Under the pieces are notes generated by a model. That model did no database searches. It saw only the letters and a list, made by a program, of their open reading frames with translations, and was not told the DNA's origin. Made by a program: the position numbers and the translations under genes. A DNA stretch of 8,287 nucleotides from Thiomonas sp. GTDB lineage: Bacteria > Pseudomonadota > Gammaproteobacteria > Burkholderiales > Burkholderiaceae_C. The first letter of the stretch is position 1. Every line of letters starts with the position of its first letter. Where the stretch lies: assembly GCA_028706735.1 (NCBI GenBank), contig JAQTVS010000112.1, forward strand, positions 1 to 8,287, in the 5' to 3' direction. Below, one piece after another: positions 1 through 6,394 of the stretch.

Positions 1-19
1 CCGCCCCAATTTGCCTTGA

Positions 20-111
20 CCCCCACGGGGGGCGGACTGGGCCATCCCCCTCCCGGCCTCCCCCACGTCGTGGGGGAGGTGAGATCACTCCCTCCCCACT
101 CGTGGGGAGGG
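20..111. repeat. Cluster of CCCCAC/GTGGGG inverted repeats
   Basis: Three C-run/G-run dyads lie in 92 bases. Positions 57-79 are a perfect inverted repeat (11-bp arms, CCTCCCCCACG and its complement, around one T). Positions 90-111 are a second perfect one (10-bp arms CCCTCCCCAC, 2-nt loop). Positions 20-32 look like a shortened copy (CCCCCAC then a G run). All share the core CCCCAC...GTGGGG. No T tract follows any of them, so they are not typical intrinsic terminators. They lie downstream of yegP and probably belong to a dispersed intergenic repeat family; that family assignment is inferred. Confidence 0.7.
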
Positions 112-127
112 ATGGGGTGGGGTGGGG
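104..127 (+). other. Possible G-quadruplex tract
   Basis: Five runs of three or four G (104-107, 109-111, 114-117, 119-122, 124-127) are separated by only one or two bases on the plus strand. This satisfies the usual G-quadruplex pattern with very short loops. The first two runs also form the right arm of the inverted repeat at 90-111, so hairpin and quadruplex would compete. The tract lies in the gap downstream of yegP; whether it acts in DNA or RNA is unknown. Confidence 0.45.
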
Positions 128-222
128 AGTGCGCGGCCCTGGAGGCGCTCAGAGACAGGCTTGGTCAGCCTCCCCGCAATACAGAAATACGGGGCGTCTC
201 GGCAGATCGCCTTGGGGGCAGA

Positions 223-555
223 TCAGGTGAGGTCTTGGACTGTGGCGTGCTCGGCCTCGGCATGCGCCATGGCGAGCATGGCGTCGCGCTTGTCGGCCGT
301 GCCGAACATCGGGCTCGTGCCCACCACCTGATGGTTGGCTGCCTTCAGGGTGAAGTAGGCGCGGCCGTCGCTGGCAACCTGTTTCTCGAAGCGCTCGGGC
401 AGCACGCTGTTCTTCTTCACCGAGGCCATGCCGTTTTCGGCCGACGCCTTGCTCTCGTACTGCTCGCTGCTCAACAAGGTCGCGCCGTCGTCGGCTTTGA
501 GTGAAAAGTGAAATTGACCCTTGTCGTTTTTGTGCAATTCAAAGCGGACTGCCAT
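223..555 (-). CDS. yegP: YegP-like DUF1508 tandem-repeat protein
   Basis: A 110-aa protein made of two similar units of about 50 residues, roughly residues 4-50 (FELHKNDKGQFHFSLKA...) and 56-101 (FEKQVASDGRAYFTLKAAN...). Each begins with an F-E/aromatic strand and carries a G-x-x-[HY]F-[ST]-LKA core. This is the layout of the DUF1508 (YegP) family, and the length equals that of E. coli YegP. The molecular function of the family is unsettled; it is a small soluble protein. The open frame continues upstream to 711, but the domain begins at the ATG at 553-555, which has AGGAG six bases ahead, so I chose that start. It lies downstream of rlmJ on the same strand across a 231-base gap, so it is probably transcribed separately. 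No clear terminator follows it. Confidence 0.85.
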   Translation of the reverse strand: MAVRFELHKNDKGQFHFSLKADDGATLLSSEQYESKASAENGMASVKKNSVLPERFEKQVASDGRAYFTLKAANHQVVGTSPMFGTADKRDAMLAMAHAEAEHATVQDLT

Positions 556-704
556 AGAGGACTCCTGGATGGATAAGTCGAAGCAGGGCAGCGGCCTGTC
601 GGGCGTGACGCGCCCCAACGGAAGGACGGCAGGGACGATGCACCCCCGCACGCCCCGAATGGTCTGCGGGATCTGTGACAAATGCAAGACTTGTACGCCC
701 GTTT

Positions 705-720
705 TTGACAATAGTTGACA
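705..720 (+). repeat. Tandem TTGACA direct repeat
   Basis: TTGACA occurs at 705-710 and again at 715-720, exactly one helical turn apart, in the gap between the 3' end of rlmJ and the start of yegP. On the plus strand neither copy has a convincing -10 box 16-18 bases downstream and no gene follows. A protein-binding direct repeat upstream of yegP is possible, but the evidence is only the repeat itself. Confidence 0.3.
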
Positions 721-786
721 GACTGCCGGCCTTTTCTACCGTCAATCGGGGGGTGCCGCGGGTGCGGAATTCGCGTGGGCCCGGCG

Positions 787-1632
787 CTAACCGGCCTGCT
801 GCTCCAGGGCGAAATGCGCCCCCTTGAACTGGCCGAGCGCCCCGGTGAGCCAGGGCAGGAGGTCGCGCAGGGTGGCGTGCAGCGTCCAGGGCGGGTTGAT
901 GAGGAACATGCCGCTGCCCAGAAGGCCGAAGCCGCTGGCGTCGGGCTCGCGCACTTGCATGCGCACGTCCAGCCAGTCGGCCTGGCCCGCGATGCGGCGC
1001 AACTGTTGCGGCAACAGATGCGATTCGCGCCGCTGCAGCACCGGGTACCACACCGCGTAGGTGCCCACGGCGAAGCGGGTGAGCGCATCGCTCACGGCGT
1101 TGCGCAGGGCGGCGTAGTCGGTCTTCAGCTCATACGAGGGGTCGAGCAGCACCACGGCGCGGCGGTCGGGCGGCGGCAGCAGGCTTTTGAGGGCGACAAA
1201 GCCGTCGGCGCAACGCACCTGCACGCCGGGCTGTGCGCCAAACGTGGCGTCGAGCAGGCGGTGGTCGCTGGGGTGAAGCTCGAACAGCCGCAGCTTGTCC
1301 TGCGGACGCATCAGCCGGTGGGCAATGGCAGGCGAGCCGGGGTAATACAGCAGGGCGCCGCTGGAGTTGAACTCCTTGATCAGCGACAGATAGTCGGCCA
1401 CGGCCTCGGGAGCGTCCTTGCGTGTCCATAGACGTTCGATGCCCTCGGCGTACTCGGCATTTTTCTGTGCCGCCGCGTCGTGCAGGGCATAGCCTCCTGC
1501 CCCCGCGTGGGTGTCGATCACCCAGTATGGTTTCTCCTTGAGATTCATGTGGCGCAGGATTTGCACCAGAACCAGATGTTTGAGCACGTCGGCATGATTG
1601 CCGGCGTGAAAAGCGTGTCGATAGGCGAGCAT
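787..1632 (-). CDS. rlmJ: 23S rRNA (adenine(2030)-N6)-methyltransferase RlmJ
   Basis: A 281-aa homologue of E. coli RlmJ (YhiR), which methylates A2030 of 23S rRNA in the cytoplasm using S-adenosylmethionine. The N-terminus MLAYRHAFHAGNHADVLKH (residues 1-19) is the family signature. The SAM-binding loop is DTHAGAG (40-46), and further conserved blocks are YYPGSP (96-101), FELHPSD (117-123), ADGF (142-145) and INPPW (245-249). The catalytic motif IV reads DPSY (164-167) where E. coli has DPPY; Asp164 is kept. Length is normal for the family. The start is fixed by the signature; GGA lies about eight bases ahead, so the ribosome binding site is weak. The gene is divergent from pyrE. Confidence 0.95.
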   Translation of the reverse strand: MLAYRHAFHAGNHADVLKHLVLVQILRHMNLKEKPYWVIDTHAGAGGYALHDAAAQKNAEYAEGIERLWTRKDAPEAVADYLSLIKEFNSSGALLYYPGSPAIAHRLMRPQDKLRLFELHPSDHRLLDATFGAQPGVQVRCADGFVALKSLLPPPDRRAVVLLDPSYELKTDYAALRNAVSDALTRFAVGTYAVWYPVLQRRESHLLPQQLRRIAGQADWLDVRMQVREPDASGFGLLGSGMFLINPPWTLHATLRDLLPWLTGALGQFKGAHFALEQQAG

Positions 1633-1719
1633 GTCAGTTCCGCACGGCTGTTCCGAAGCAATGGACCCTCGGCGCGTGCACCAAGTCAGGGGGCTGTTTC
1701 AGTCTGGAACTGTAGCGGC

Positions 1720-1747
1720 TTGGCGCGTGGCGATGCTGCGGCACAAT
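1720..1747 (+). promoter_or_regulatory. Candidate sigma70 promoter for pyrE
   Basis: TTGGCG (1720-1725) and CACAAT (1742-1747) are separated by 16 bases; each box matches four of six consensus positions. Transcription would begin near 1754, giving a leader of about 45 nt before the pyrE ATG. This is the best pair seen in the 165-base gap between the divergent rlmJ and pyrE starts, but it is a moderate match only. Confidence 0.35.
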
Positions 1748-1797
1748 GCGGGAAAACGCGCAGTCGCCAGACTCCCCATGCAAGCTCTCTGAACATC

Positions 1798-2484
1798 ATG
1801 TCCTCTTCCCACATCACCAGCTCCGCCGACCAGAACGCGCTCGACTTCATCCGCTTCGCGGTGGACAGCGGGGTGATCGCCTTTGGCGACTTCACCACCA
1901 AGGCGGGGCGGCAATCGCCCTATTTTTTCAACGCCGGCTTGTTCAACGACGGCGCCATGCTGGCGCGGCTGGCGCAGTTCTACGCGCGGGCGCTGCTGGG
2001 TAGCGGGGTGCAGTTCGACATGCTGTTTGGCCCGGCGTACAAGGGCATTCCGCTGGGCGCAGTGGTGGCGGTGGAGCTGGCGCGGCAAGGGCGCAATGTG
2101 GGCTTCGCCTACAACCGCAAGGAAGCCAAGGATCACGGCGAGGGCGGCAGCACCGTGGGCGCGCCCATCCGCGGCCGGGTGGTGATTGTGGATGACGTGA
2201 TCTCCGCCGGAACCGCCACCGGCGAATCGGTGCGGCTGATCCGTGCGGCCGGGGCCGAGCCCGCCGCTGTGCTCATCGCCCTCGATCGGCAGGAAAAAGC
2301 GGCGATCAACGGCCAAACTCTCGACCACTCTGCGGTGCAGCATGTCAGCCGCGCGTACGGCCTGCCAGTCATCGCCATTGCCAATCTCGGCGCCTTGCTG
2401 GCTTATCTGGCCGACAGTGGCAACAAGGATCTGGCGCGCTGGCGGCCCGCGGTGCAGCAGTACCGCGACACCTACGGGGTCTGA
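1798..2484 (+). CDS. pyrE: Orotate phosphoribosyltransferase PyrE
   Basis: A 228-aa enzyme that joins orotate to PRPP to give orotidine 5'-phosphate, the fifth step of de novo pyrimidine synthesis. Recognisable blocks in order: FTTKAGRQSPYFFN (residues 32-45, with the substrate-contacting Lys36), GPAYKG (78-83), the mobile catalytic loop NRKEAKDHGEGG (106-117) and the PRPP-binding motif VVIVDDVISAGTA (128-140, Asp132-Asp133). All expected active-site residues appear present. The frame is open back to 1480, but that part is antisense to rlmJ; the ATG at 1798 gives the usual length. No strong Shine-Dalgarno precedes it. The stop lies just before the kinase gene, so pyrE may be the first gene of the operon. 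Confidence 0.95.
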   Translation: MSSSHITSSADQNALDFIRFAVDSGVIAFGDFTTKAGRQSPYFFNAGLFNDGAMLARLAQFYARALLGSGVQFDMLFGPAYKGIPLGAVVAVELARQGRNVGFAYNRKEAKDHGEGGSTVGAPIRGRVVIVDDVISAGTATGESVRLIRAAGAEPAAVLIALDRQEKAAINGQTLDHSAVQHVSRAYGLPVIAIANLGALLAYLADSGNKDLARWRPAVQQYRDTYGV

Positions 2485-2489
2485 GGCGT

Positions 2490-3968
2490 GTGACGCGATC
2501 CGCCATGGCCATTGCCTTGCGCTCCCCACTGAACATCTCGTTCTCCGCCTTGCTGTTGTGGGGCTTCGGCTTGGTGGTGCTGCCGCTGATGCTAGGCGTA
2601 TCGGTCACGGCCTACCTGTTCGATCAGGTCGCCACGCAAGCCCGCACTTCTGTGGCGATGGCGGTGCAGCTCACGCGCAACTCCCGCCAGTTGGCGCAAG
2701 ACATCGACGATCTGCAGCGCGCCAGCGGGCAATGCCTGGTGCTGCAGGACGCCGCGCTGTGCAGCGGGGTGAAGCAGGCGCACGGCGAATTCGAGCGCGA
2801 CGCCATCCAGTTGCAATCCATGCCTCTGCCGACCGAGCAGCAGCGCATCCTGCACGCCTTGCGCACCCAGGAAGCCGCGCTCTACGCCGGGGTCATGGCA
2901 TCAGGCGGCGTGAAAGACGGCGTGCGCGTGTTCAACGCCCTCAATCCGCAATTCGACGCCATGCGCGCCGCAGCCATGCGGCTGATCGCGCACAGCAACC
3001 TGCTGGTGGATGCGCAGGAAGCGCGTCTGCAGCAGGTGTCCAGCCGGGTATGGTCGGTGCTGGTGTGGCTGGCGCTGGCCAGCGCCAGCCTGTCGGTGTG
3101 CCTGGCGCTGCTGTTCTCCTGGCTGCTTAGCCAGCCGCTGCGGCAGATCAAGCGCTCCATCCGGCGTCTGGGCGAAGGCCAGCTCAATCAGGCGCCGAGC
3201 ATCGTCGGCCCGCGCGACCTGGTCGACTTGGGCGTGCAGCTCGACTGGCTGCGCCGCAGGCTGGCCGAGCTGGAGGCGCAGAAAATCCAGTTGCTGCGGC
3301 ATGTGTCGCACGAACTCAAAACCCCGCTGGCATCGATGAAAGAGGGGATCGATCTGCTGGCCGACGGCGTGCCCGGCCCGCTCAACGCCGAGCAGCAGTC
3401 CATCACCCGCATCATGCGCGGCAATGTGCGCGATCTGCATCACCGCATCGACAGCCTGATTCACTACGACAGCGCGCTGCACAACCCCGAGCCGCTGCAG
3501 ATCACCGCGGTGAAGTTGCGGCTGTTGCTCGCGGGTTTGATCCGCCGCAACCACCTGACTCTGCGGGCGCGGGGCGTGCATGTGGAGTGCGGCTGTTCTG
3601 CGCTACAAGTGCGGGGTGACCGCGCCAAACTGGAAAGCCTGTTCGAGAACCTGCTGGTCAACGCCATCCGCTTCAGCCCGCAAGGCGGCAGAATCGGCTT
3701 TGACGCCGCGCAGGTTGCGGGCGGGGTGGAAGTCTGCATCAGCGACCAGGGGCCGGGTGTGGCGCCGGAAGACCGTGCGCAGTTGTTCCAGCCGTTTTTC
3801 CAGGGCCGCAACCAGCCGTCCAGCGCCTTGCGCGGCACCGGGCTGGGGCTGGCGCTGGCGCGGCAGTATGCGCAGATGCACGGCGGCACGCTCGAACTCG
3901 TCCCGCACGCGGGCACCGGCGCGGTGTTCCGCGTGTTTCTCCCTGACCAATCTCTGAATTCCGCATGA
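2490..3968 (+). CDS. qseE: Membrane sensor histidine kinase, QseE/GlrK type
   Basis: A 492-aa inner-membrane kinase (numbering from GTG 2490). Transmembrane helices at about 18-44 and 188-212 enclose a periplasmic helical region of about 145 residues. A HAMP linker follows (about 212-262). The dimerisation/phosphoacceptor domain carries HVSHELKTPL with His274. The ATPase domain shows the N box ENLLVNAIRFS (386-396, Asn391), G1 box DQGPGVA (419-425), F box LFQPFFQ (432-438) and G2 box GTGLGLALA (449-457). Gene order with a YfhG-like lipoprotein and a sigma54 response regulator identifies the QseE/GlrK family. The gene begins five bases after pyrE; TGAGG lies only three bases before the GTG, and ATG 2505 is an equally possible start. 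The stop overlaps the next ATG. Confidence 0.9.
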   Translation: MTRSAMAIALRSPLNISFSALLLWGFGLVVLPLMLGVSVTAYLFDQVATQARTSVAMAVQLTRNSRQLAQDIDDLQRASGQCLVLQDAALCSGVKQAHGEFERDAIQLQSMPLPTEQQRILHALRTQEAALYAGVMASGGVKDGVRVFNALNPQFDAMRAAAMRLIAHSNLLVDAQEARLQQVSSRVWSVLVWLALASASLSVCLALLFSWLLSQPLRQIKRSIRRLGEGQLNQAPSIVGPRDLVDLGVQLDWLRRRLAELEAQKIQLLRHVSHELKTPLASMKEGIDLLADGVPGPLNAEQQSITRIMRGNVRDLHHRIDSLIHYDSALHNPEPLQITAVKLRLLLAGLIRRNHLTLRARGVHVECGCSALQVRGDRAKLESLFENLLVNAIRFSPQGGRIGFDAAQVAGGVEVCISDQGPGVAPEDRAQLFQPFFQGRNQPSSALRGTGLGLALARQYAQMHGGTLELVPHAGTGAVFRVFLPDQSLNSA

Positions 3969-4465
3969 CCTTGCCTCGCTCCCTTCGCCTGATCCCGTCC
4001 GCCTTGGCCATGACCTTGACCCTGGCCGCCTGTGCCGAGTTGCCGCGTCTGGCCGAACTGCCCGCACGATCCGCCGCCAGCGCGGCGAACACCGACCGCC
4101 TCGACGACGACGCCATCAGCCGGGTGCTGCGTGACACGCCACAAACCGCGGGCCCGGCGCTGCAAAGCCAGACCGCCCGCCAGCTCGCCCTGGGCAAGCG
4201 GCGCGGACTATCCGATCAGCTCCAGCTCGCCATGCTGCTGCTGGCGCGCGGCGAGCCGGGCGATGCCGAACTCGCACAGAATTTGCTTGATGGCCTGTCA
4301 ACCCGCGTGGCCGATTTGCCGGCGCGCAACTTCGTCGCCCTGCTTCTGCGCGATGCGGCGCAACAACTCGCACTGCAGCAGGCGCAGAAGACCGCGCAGG
4401 GTCTGCAAAAGCAGATCGACCAGATCAAATCGCTGGAAACCCAGCTCCAGAACCGCAACCGCTGA
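3965..4465 (+). CDS. qseG: YfhG/QseG-like lipoprotein
   Basis: A 166-aa predicted lipoprotein. The N-terminus has a short basic segment (MTLPRSLRLI), a hydrophobic stretch and the lipobox LAAC, with Cys23 as the predicted lipidated residue. The mature part is mostly helical, with Leu- and Ala-rich segments (residues 70-105), and ends in a Gln-rich, coiled-coil-like tail (about 128-166). Its ATG overlaps the kinase stop as ATGA, implying translational coupling. In enterobacteria the gene in this position (yfhG/qseG) encodes an outer-membrane lipoprotein that acts with the kinase. Sequence similarity is hard to judge by eye, so the name rests on position, lipobox and size. The stop codon directly abuts a 166-bp palindromic element. 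Confidence 0.75.
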   Translation: MTLPRSLRLIPSALAMTLTLAACAELPRLAELPARSAASAANTDRLDDDAISRVLRDTPQTAGPALQSQTARQLALGKRRGLSDQLQLAMLLLARGEPGDAELAQNLLDGLSTRVADLPARNFVALLLRDAAQQLALQQAQKTAQGLQKQIDQIKSLETQLQNRNR

Positions 4466-4631
4466 CTAGTGCAGTGTTTCATGCTTGATGGAACAAATAA
4501 AAAGGATGGATTTGGCGTCAGGGCAAGGCGCAAACCACAGCGATACCCGCAGGTATCGCGCGGATTTGCAACGCCGCCCTGGCGTCAAATACACGTTTTT
4601 ATGTTCCAGATTGCGTGAAACACTGCACTAG
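4466..4631. mobile_element. 166-bp CTAG-bounded palindromic element (MITE-like), copy 1
   Basis: A long imperfect palindrome fills almost the whole qseG-qseF gap. The outer arms at 4466-4481 and 4616-4631 match perfectly over 16 bp and begin with CTAG. Pairing resumes inside, for example GGAACA...ATAAAAA on the left against TTTTTATGTTCC on the right, and GGCGTCAGGGC against GCCCTGGCGTC. The exact centre is a hairpin: CGATACC (4541-4547), loop CGCA, GGTATCG (4552-4558). There is no coding capacity. Size, symmetry and CTAG ends suggest a non-autonomous transposable palindrome with CTAG as part of, or as duplicate of, the target. Collapsing it to one CTAG leaves a normal 21-23-base gap between the genes. 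Confidence 0.75.
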
Positions 4632-4644
4632 CGACACCTCTCCG

Positions 4645-6015
4645 ATGCCCGCAACCGTTCTGTTGGTAGATGACGACCCCGATCTGCGCCAGCTCCTGGC
4701 CATCCGCCTGCGCTCGGCCGGTTATGCGCCTGTCACCGCAGCAAGCGGCGCCGAGGCGCTGGGCAGCCTGGCCGCCAGCCGCCCCAGCGCGGTCATCACC
4801 GATCTGCGCATGGACGGCATGGACGGGCTGTCGCTGTTCGAGCACATCCGCGCGCAAGACCCCTCGTTGCCGGTCATCATCCTCACCGCGCACGGCACAA
4901 TTCCTGACGCGGTGGACGCCACGCAGCGCGGCGTCTTCGGCTTTCTGACCAAGCCGTTCGAGGCGCGCGAACTGCTCGCCCTGCTGGAGCGCGCCATCGC
5001 GCTGCAGCCAAAGCAGGCCGCCGCGCCCTCGCCCAAAGACGATGCCTGGCGCGCCGACATCCTCACCGCCAGCCCGCGCATGCTGGCGCTGCTGTCCGAA
5101 GCCGGGCTGGTGGCGCGCAGCGAGGCCAGCGTGCTGATTCGCGGCGAGTCGGGCACTGGCAAGGAAATGCTGGCCCGCGCCATTCACCGCGCCAGCCCCC
5201 GGCAGGCCGGGCCGTTTGTCGCCATCAACTGCGCCGCCATTCCTGAAACCCTGCTTGAATCCGAATTGTTCGGCCACGCCAAGGGCTCCTTCACCGGCGC
5301 CAGCCAGGCACAGACCGGCCTATTCCAGCAGGCCAGCGGCGGCACCCTGTTTCTCGATGAGATCGGCGACATGCCGCTGCCCTTGCAGGTCAAGCTACTG
5401 CGCGTGCTGCAGGAACGCCAGGTGCGGCCGCTGGGCGCGGCGCAGGCGGTCGATGTGGACGTGCGCATCGTCTCCGCCACCCACCGCGACCTGGACGCCG
5501 CCATCACCCTCGGCCAGTTCCGCGACGATCTGTACTACCGCCTCAACGTCGTCACCCTGCACCTGCCGCCGCTGCGCGCGCGGCGCGAAGACATCGCCAT
5601 GCTGGCGCGGCATGCGCTGCAGATTCTGTCCCCCCGGATGCACCGGCGCATCACCGGCTTCACCCCGGACGCGCTCGATCTGCTGCAACAACAAGACTGG
5701 CCCGGCAACGTGCGCCAGCTTATGAACGTGGTCGAGCAGTGCTGCGCCCTCAGCACCACCAGCCGCATTCCAGCCACTTCAGTGGTGCGCGCGCTGCGGC
5801 TCAAACCCGCCACCCTGCTGCCCTTCGCCGAAGCGCGCGAGCAGTTCGAGCGCGACTACCTGGCGCAACTGCTCAAGATGAGCAACGGCAACGTCGCCCA
5901 GGCCGCGCGGCTGGCGCAGCGCAACCGCACCGAGTTCTACCGCCTGCTCGGCAAACACCACCTCGACCCGGCGCAGTTCAAGGCCGCGGCAGAAGACGCC
6001 ACGTCGTCAGACTAG
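4645..6015 (+). CDS. qseF: Sigma54-dependent response regulator, QseF/GlrR type
   Basis: A 456-aa three-domain activator. The receiver domain (about 1-120) has the acidic pocket DDD (9-11), phosphoacceptor Asp53 in ITDLRMDGMDG, Thr81 and Lys103. The AAA+ sigma54-interaction domain (about 135-375) has Walker A GESGTGKE (167-174), the sigma54-contact loop GSFTGA (214-219, Ser in place of the usual Ala), Walker B GGTLFLDEIGD (232-242) and WPGNVRQL (352-359). A Fis-type helix-turn-helix lies at about 415-437 (NVAQAARLAQRNRTEFYRLL). Order and length match GlrR/QseF, the partner of the upstream kinase. I chose ATG 4645 because the receiver domain starts there; an in-frame GTG at 4615 lies inside the palindromic element. 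Neither start has a clear Shine-Dalgarno sequence. Confidence 0.93.
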   Translation: MPATVLLVDDDPDLRQLLAIRLRSAGYAPVTAASGAEALGSLAASRPSAVITDLRMDGMDGLSLFEHIRAQDPSLPVIILTAHGTIPDAVDATQRGVFGFLTKPFEARELLALLERAIALQPKQAAAPSPKDDAWRADILTASPRMLALLSEAGLVARSEASVLIRGESGTGKEMLARAIHRASPRQAGPFVAINCAAIPETLLESELFGHAKGSFTGASQAQTGLFQQASGGTLFLDEIGDMPLPLQVKLLRVLQERQVRPLGAAQAVDVDVRIVSATHRDLDAAITLGQFRDDLYYRLNVVTLHLPPLRARREDIAMLARHALQILSPRMHRRITGFTPDALDLLQQQDWPGNVRQLMNVVEQCCALSTTSRIPATSVVRALRLKPATLLPFAEAREQFERDYLAQLLKMSNGNVAQAARLAQRNRTEFYRLLGKHHLDPAQFKAAAEDATSSD

Positions 6016-6021
6016 CGTCTG

Positions 6022-6039
6022 TGTCGCTTCGTTGCGACA
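6022..6039. promoter_or_regulatory. QseF/GlrR activator site 1 (perfect)
   Basis: TGTC (6022-6025), ten bases, GACA (6036-6039): an exact match to TGTC-N10-GACA, the binding motif reported for GlrR/QseF upstream of glmY in enterobacteria. The dyad extends to TGTCGC...GCGACA. It begins seven bases after the qseF stop and about 175 bases before the predicted sigma54 start site, a normal place for an enhancer-like activator site. The same dyad could form a small RNA hairpin, but A residues follow rather than T residues, so it is not a terminator. Confidence 0.75.
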
Positions 6040-6054
6040 AAAAGAGTCCATATC

Positions 6055-6067
6055 AATCAACGCTTTA
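6055..6067 (+). promoter_or_regulatory. IHF-binding consensus
   Basis: AATCAACGCTTTA matches the IHF consensus WATCAANNNNTTR at every defined position. It lies between activator sites 1 and 2 and upstream of a sigma54 promoter. IHF bending commonly brings the activator to the polymerase at such promoters, and IHF has been implicated at enterobacterial GlrR targets. Confidence 0.6.
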
Positions 6068-6085
6068 GAAATCGGGCGGTCAACC

Positions 6086-6103
6086 TGTCGCCGCTGCCCG
6101 ACG
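6086..6103. promoter_or_regulatory. QseF/GlrR activator site 2
   Basis: TGTC (6086-6089), ten bases, GACG (6100-6103): seven of eight positions of TGTC-N10-GACA. Its start lies 64 bases after that of site 1, close to six helical turns, so both sites face the same side of the DNA. Confidence 0.55.
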
Positions 6104-6127
6104 CTTTCGTCGTCGATTTCTGCCATC

Positions 6128-6145
6128 TGTCGCTGATTTGTGTGA
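6128..6145. promoter_or_regulatory. Possible weak QseF/GlrR activator site 3
   Basis: TGTC (6128-6131), ten bases, GTGA (6142-6145): six of eight positions, with only the left half intact. It lies 42 bases (four turns) after site 2. Three sites in front of a sigma54 promoter would parallel glmY of E. coli, but this copy alone could be chance. Confidence 0.3.
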
Positions 6146-6178
6146 TTTTTTCCCTCTCCCCCTGGGGAGCCGGACAAG

Positions 6179-6194
6179 TGGCACAGGGTTTGCA
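6179..6194 (+). promoter_or_regulatory. Sigma54 (-24/-12) promoter
   Basis: TGGCAC (6179-6184), five bases, TTGCA (6190-6194) matches the sigma54 consensus TGGCAC-N5-TTGCW at every defined position, with the GG and GC pairs twelve bases apart. The start site would be near 6205. QseF/GlrR-type sites and an IHF consensus lie upstream, and the gene for a sigma54 activator ends 163 bases before it. The next base after the -12 box is the first base of the palindromic element at 6195-6363, so transcription would now start inside that element. The downstream genes are the 78-aa protein, the YeeE/YedE pair and the BON-like protein. Confidence 0.85.
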
Positions 6195-6363
6195 CTAGGA
6201 GCCTGTCGGGCTTTGGTCGTCGAAAGCGAAAATGGGGCCCAGCGAGGACAGTTTTTGCCGGATTTGCAGACCCATAGCCCCGCTATGGGTCAAAAAGACG
6301 GTGAAAAATGGACTGCTGCGACCCATTTGCAGCCGACGATTCCAAAGCCCGACAGGCTCCTAG
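6195..6363. mobile_element. 169-bp CTAG-bounded palindromic element (MITE-like), copy 2
   Basis: Perfect 22-bp terminal inverted repeats occupy 6195-6216 (CTAGGAGCCTGTCGGG...) and 6342-6363. Weaker pairing continues inward (TCGTCG with CGACGA, and TTTTTGCCG with CGGTGAAAAA). The exact centre is a hairpin with a 10-bp stem, GACCCATAGC (6269-6278) against GCTATGGGTC (6282-6291), and a CCC loop. No gene is encoded. It matches copy 1 in size, CTAG ends and a small stem-loop at the centre, but the arm sequences differ, so it is a relative in design and perhaps not in descent. It lies directly between the -12 box of the sigma54 promoter and the leader of the 78-aa gene. Confidence 0.75.
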
Positions 6364-6372
6364 ACCTCTGCG

Positions 6373-6394
6373 CAGACCGCATCCGTTCGGTCTG
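6373..6394 (+). promoter_or_regulatory. Leader stem-loop before the 78-aa gene
   Basis: CAGACCG (6373-6379) pairs with CGGTCTG (6388-6394) around an 8-nt loop, 17 bases before the ATG at 6412. It could be a stabilising 5' hairpin in the mRNA or a DNA operator dyad. No T tract follows, so it is not a terminator. Confidence 0.4.

Noticed and set aside
16..504. Long plus-strand frame covering the left edge and yegP.
   Set aside because: It is antisense to the recognisable YegP protein and its product shows low-complexity shadow composition.
715..1431. 238-aa plus-strand frame opposite rlmJ.
   Set aside because: Antisense shadow of a clear RlmJ gene in GC-rich DNA; no domain recognisable.
3067..3090. 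Perfect 24-bp palindrome inside the kinase gene (second transmembrane helix).
   Set aside because: It encodes alternating Leu, Ala and Ser residues with GC-rich codons (CTGGCG, GCCAGC), which easily produces palindromes; no sign of a separate function.
6009..6022. CAGAC-TAGC-GTCTG stem over the qseF stop, with another CTAG.
   Set aside because: Short stem without a T tract; the CTAG here is part of the stop codon context and has no matching palindromic element.
6148..6174. CTCCCCCTGGGGAG hairpin next to a T run, as a terminator for qseF.
   Set aside because: The T run (6146-6151) precedes the stem on the plus strand, and on the minus strand the stem is followed by A residues; neither strand gives stem then T tract.
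6195..6363. The second palindrome as a GlmY/GlmZ-like small RNA driven by the sigma54 promoter.
   Set aside because: Size and promoter fit, but a similar CTAG-bounded palindrome sits at 4466-4631 without such a promoter, which favours a mobile repeat; no terminator with a T tract ends it.
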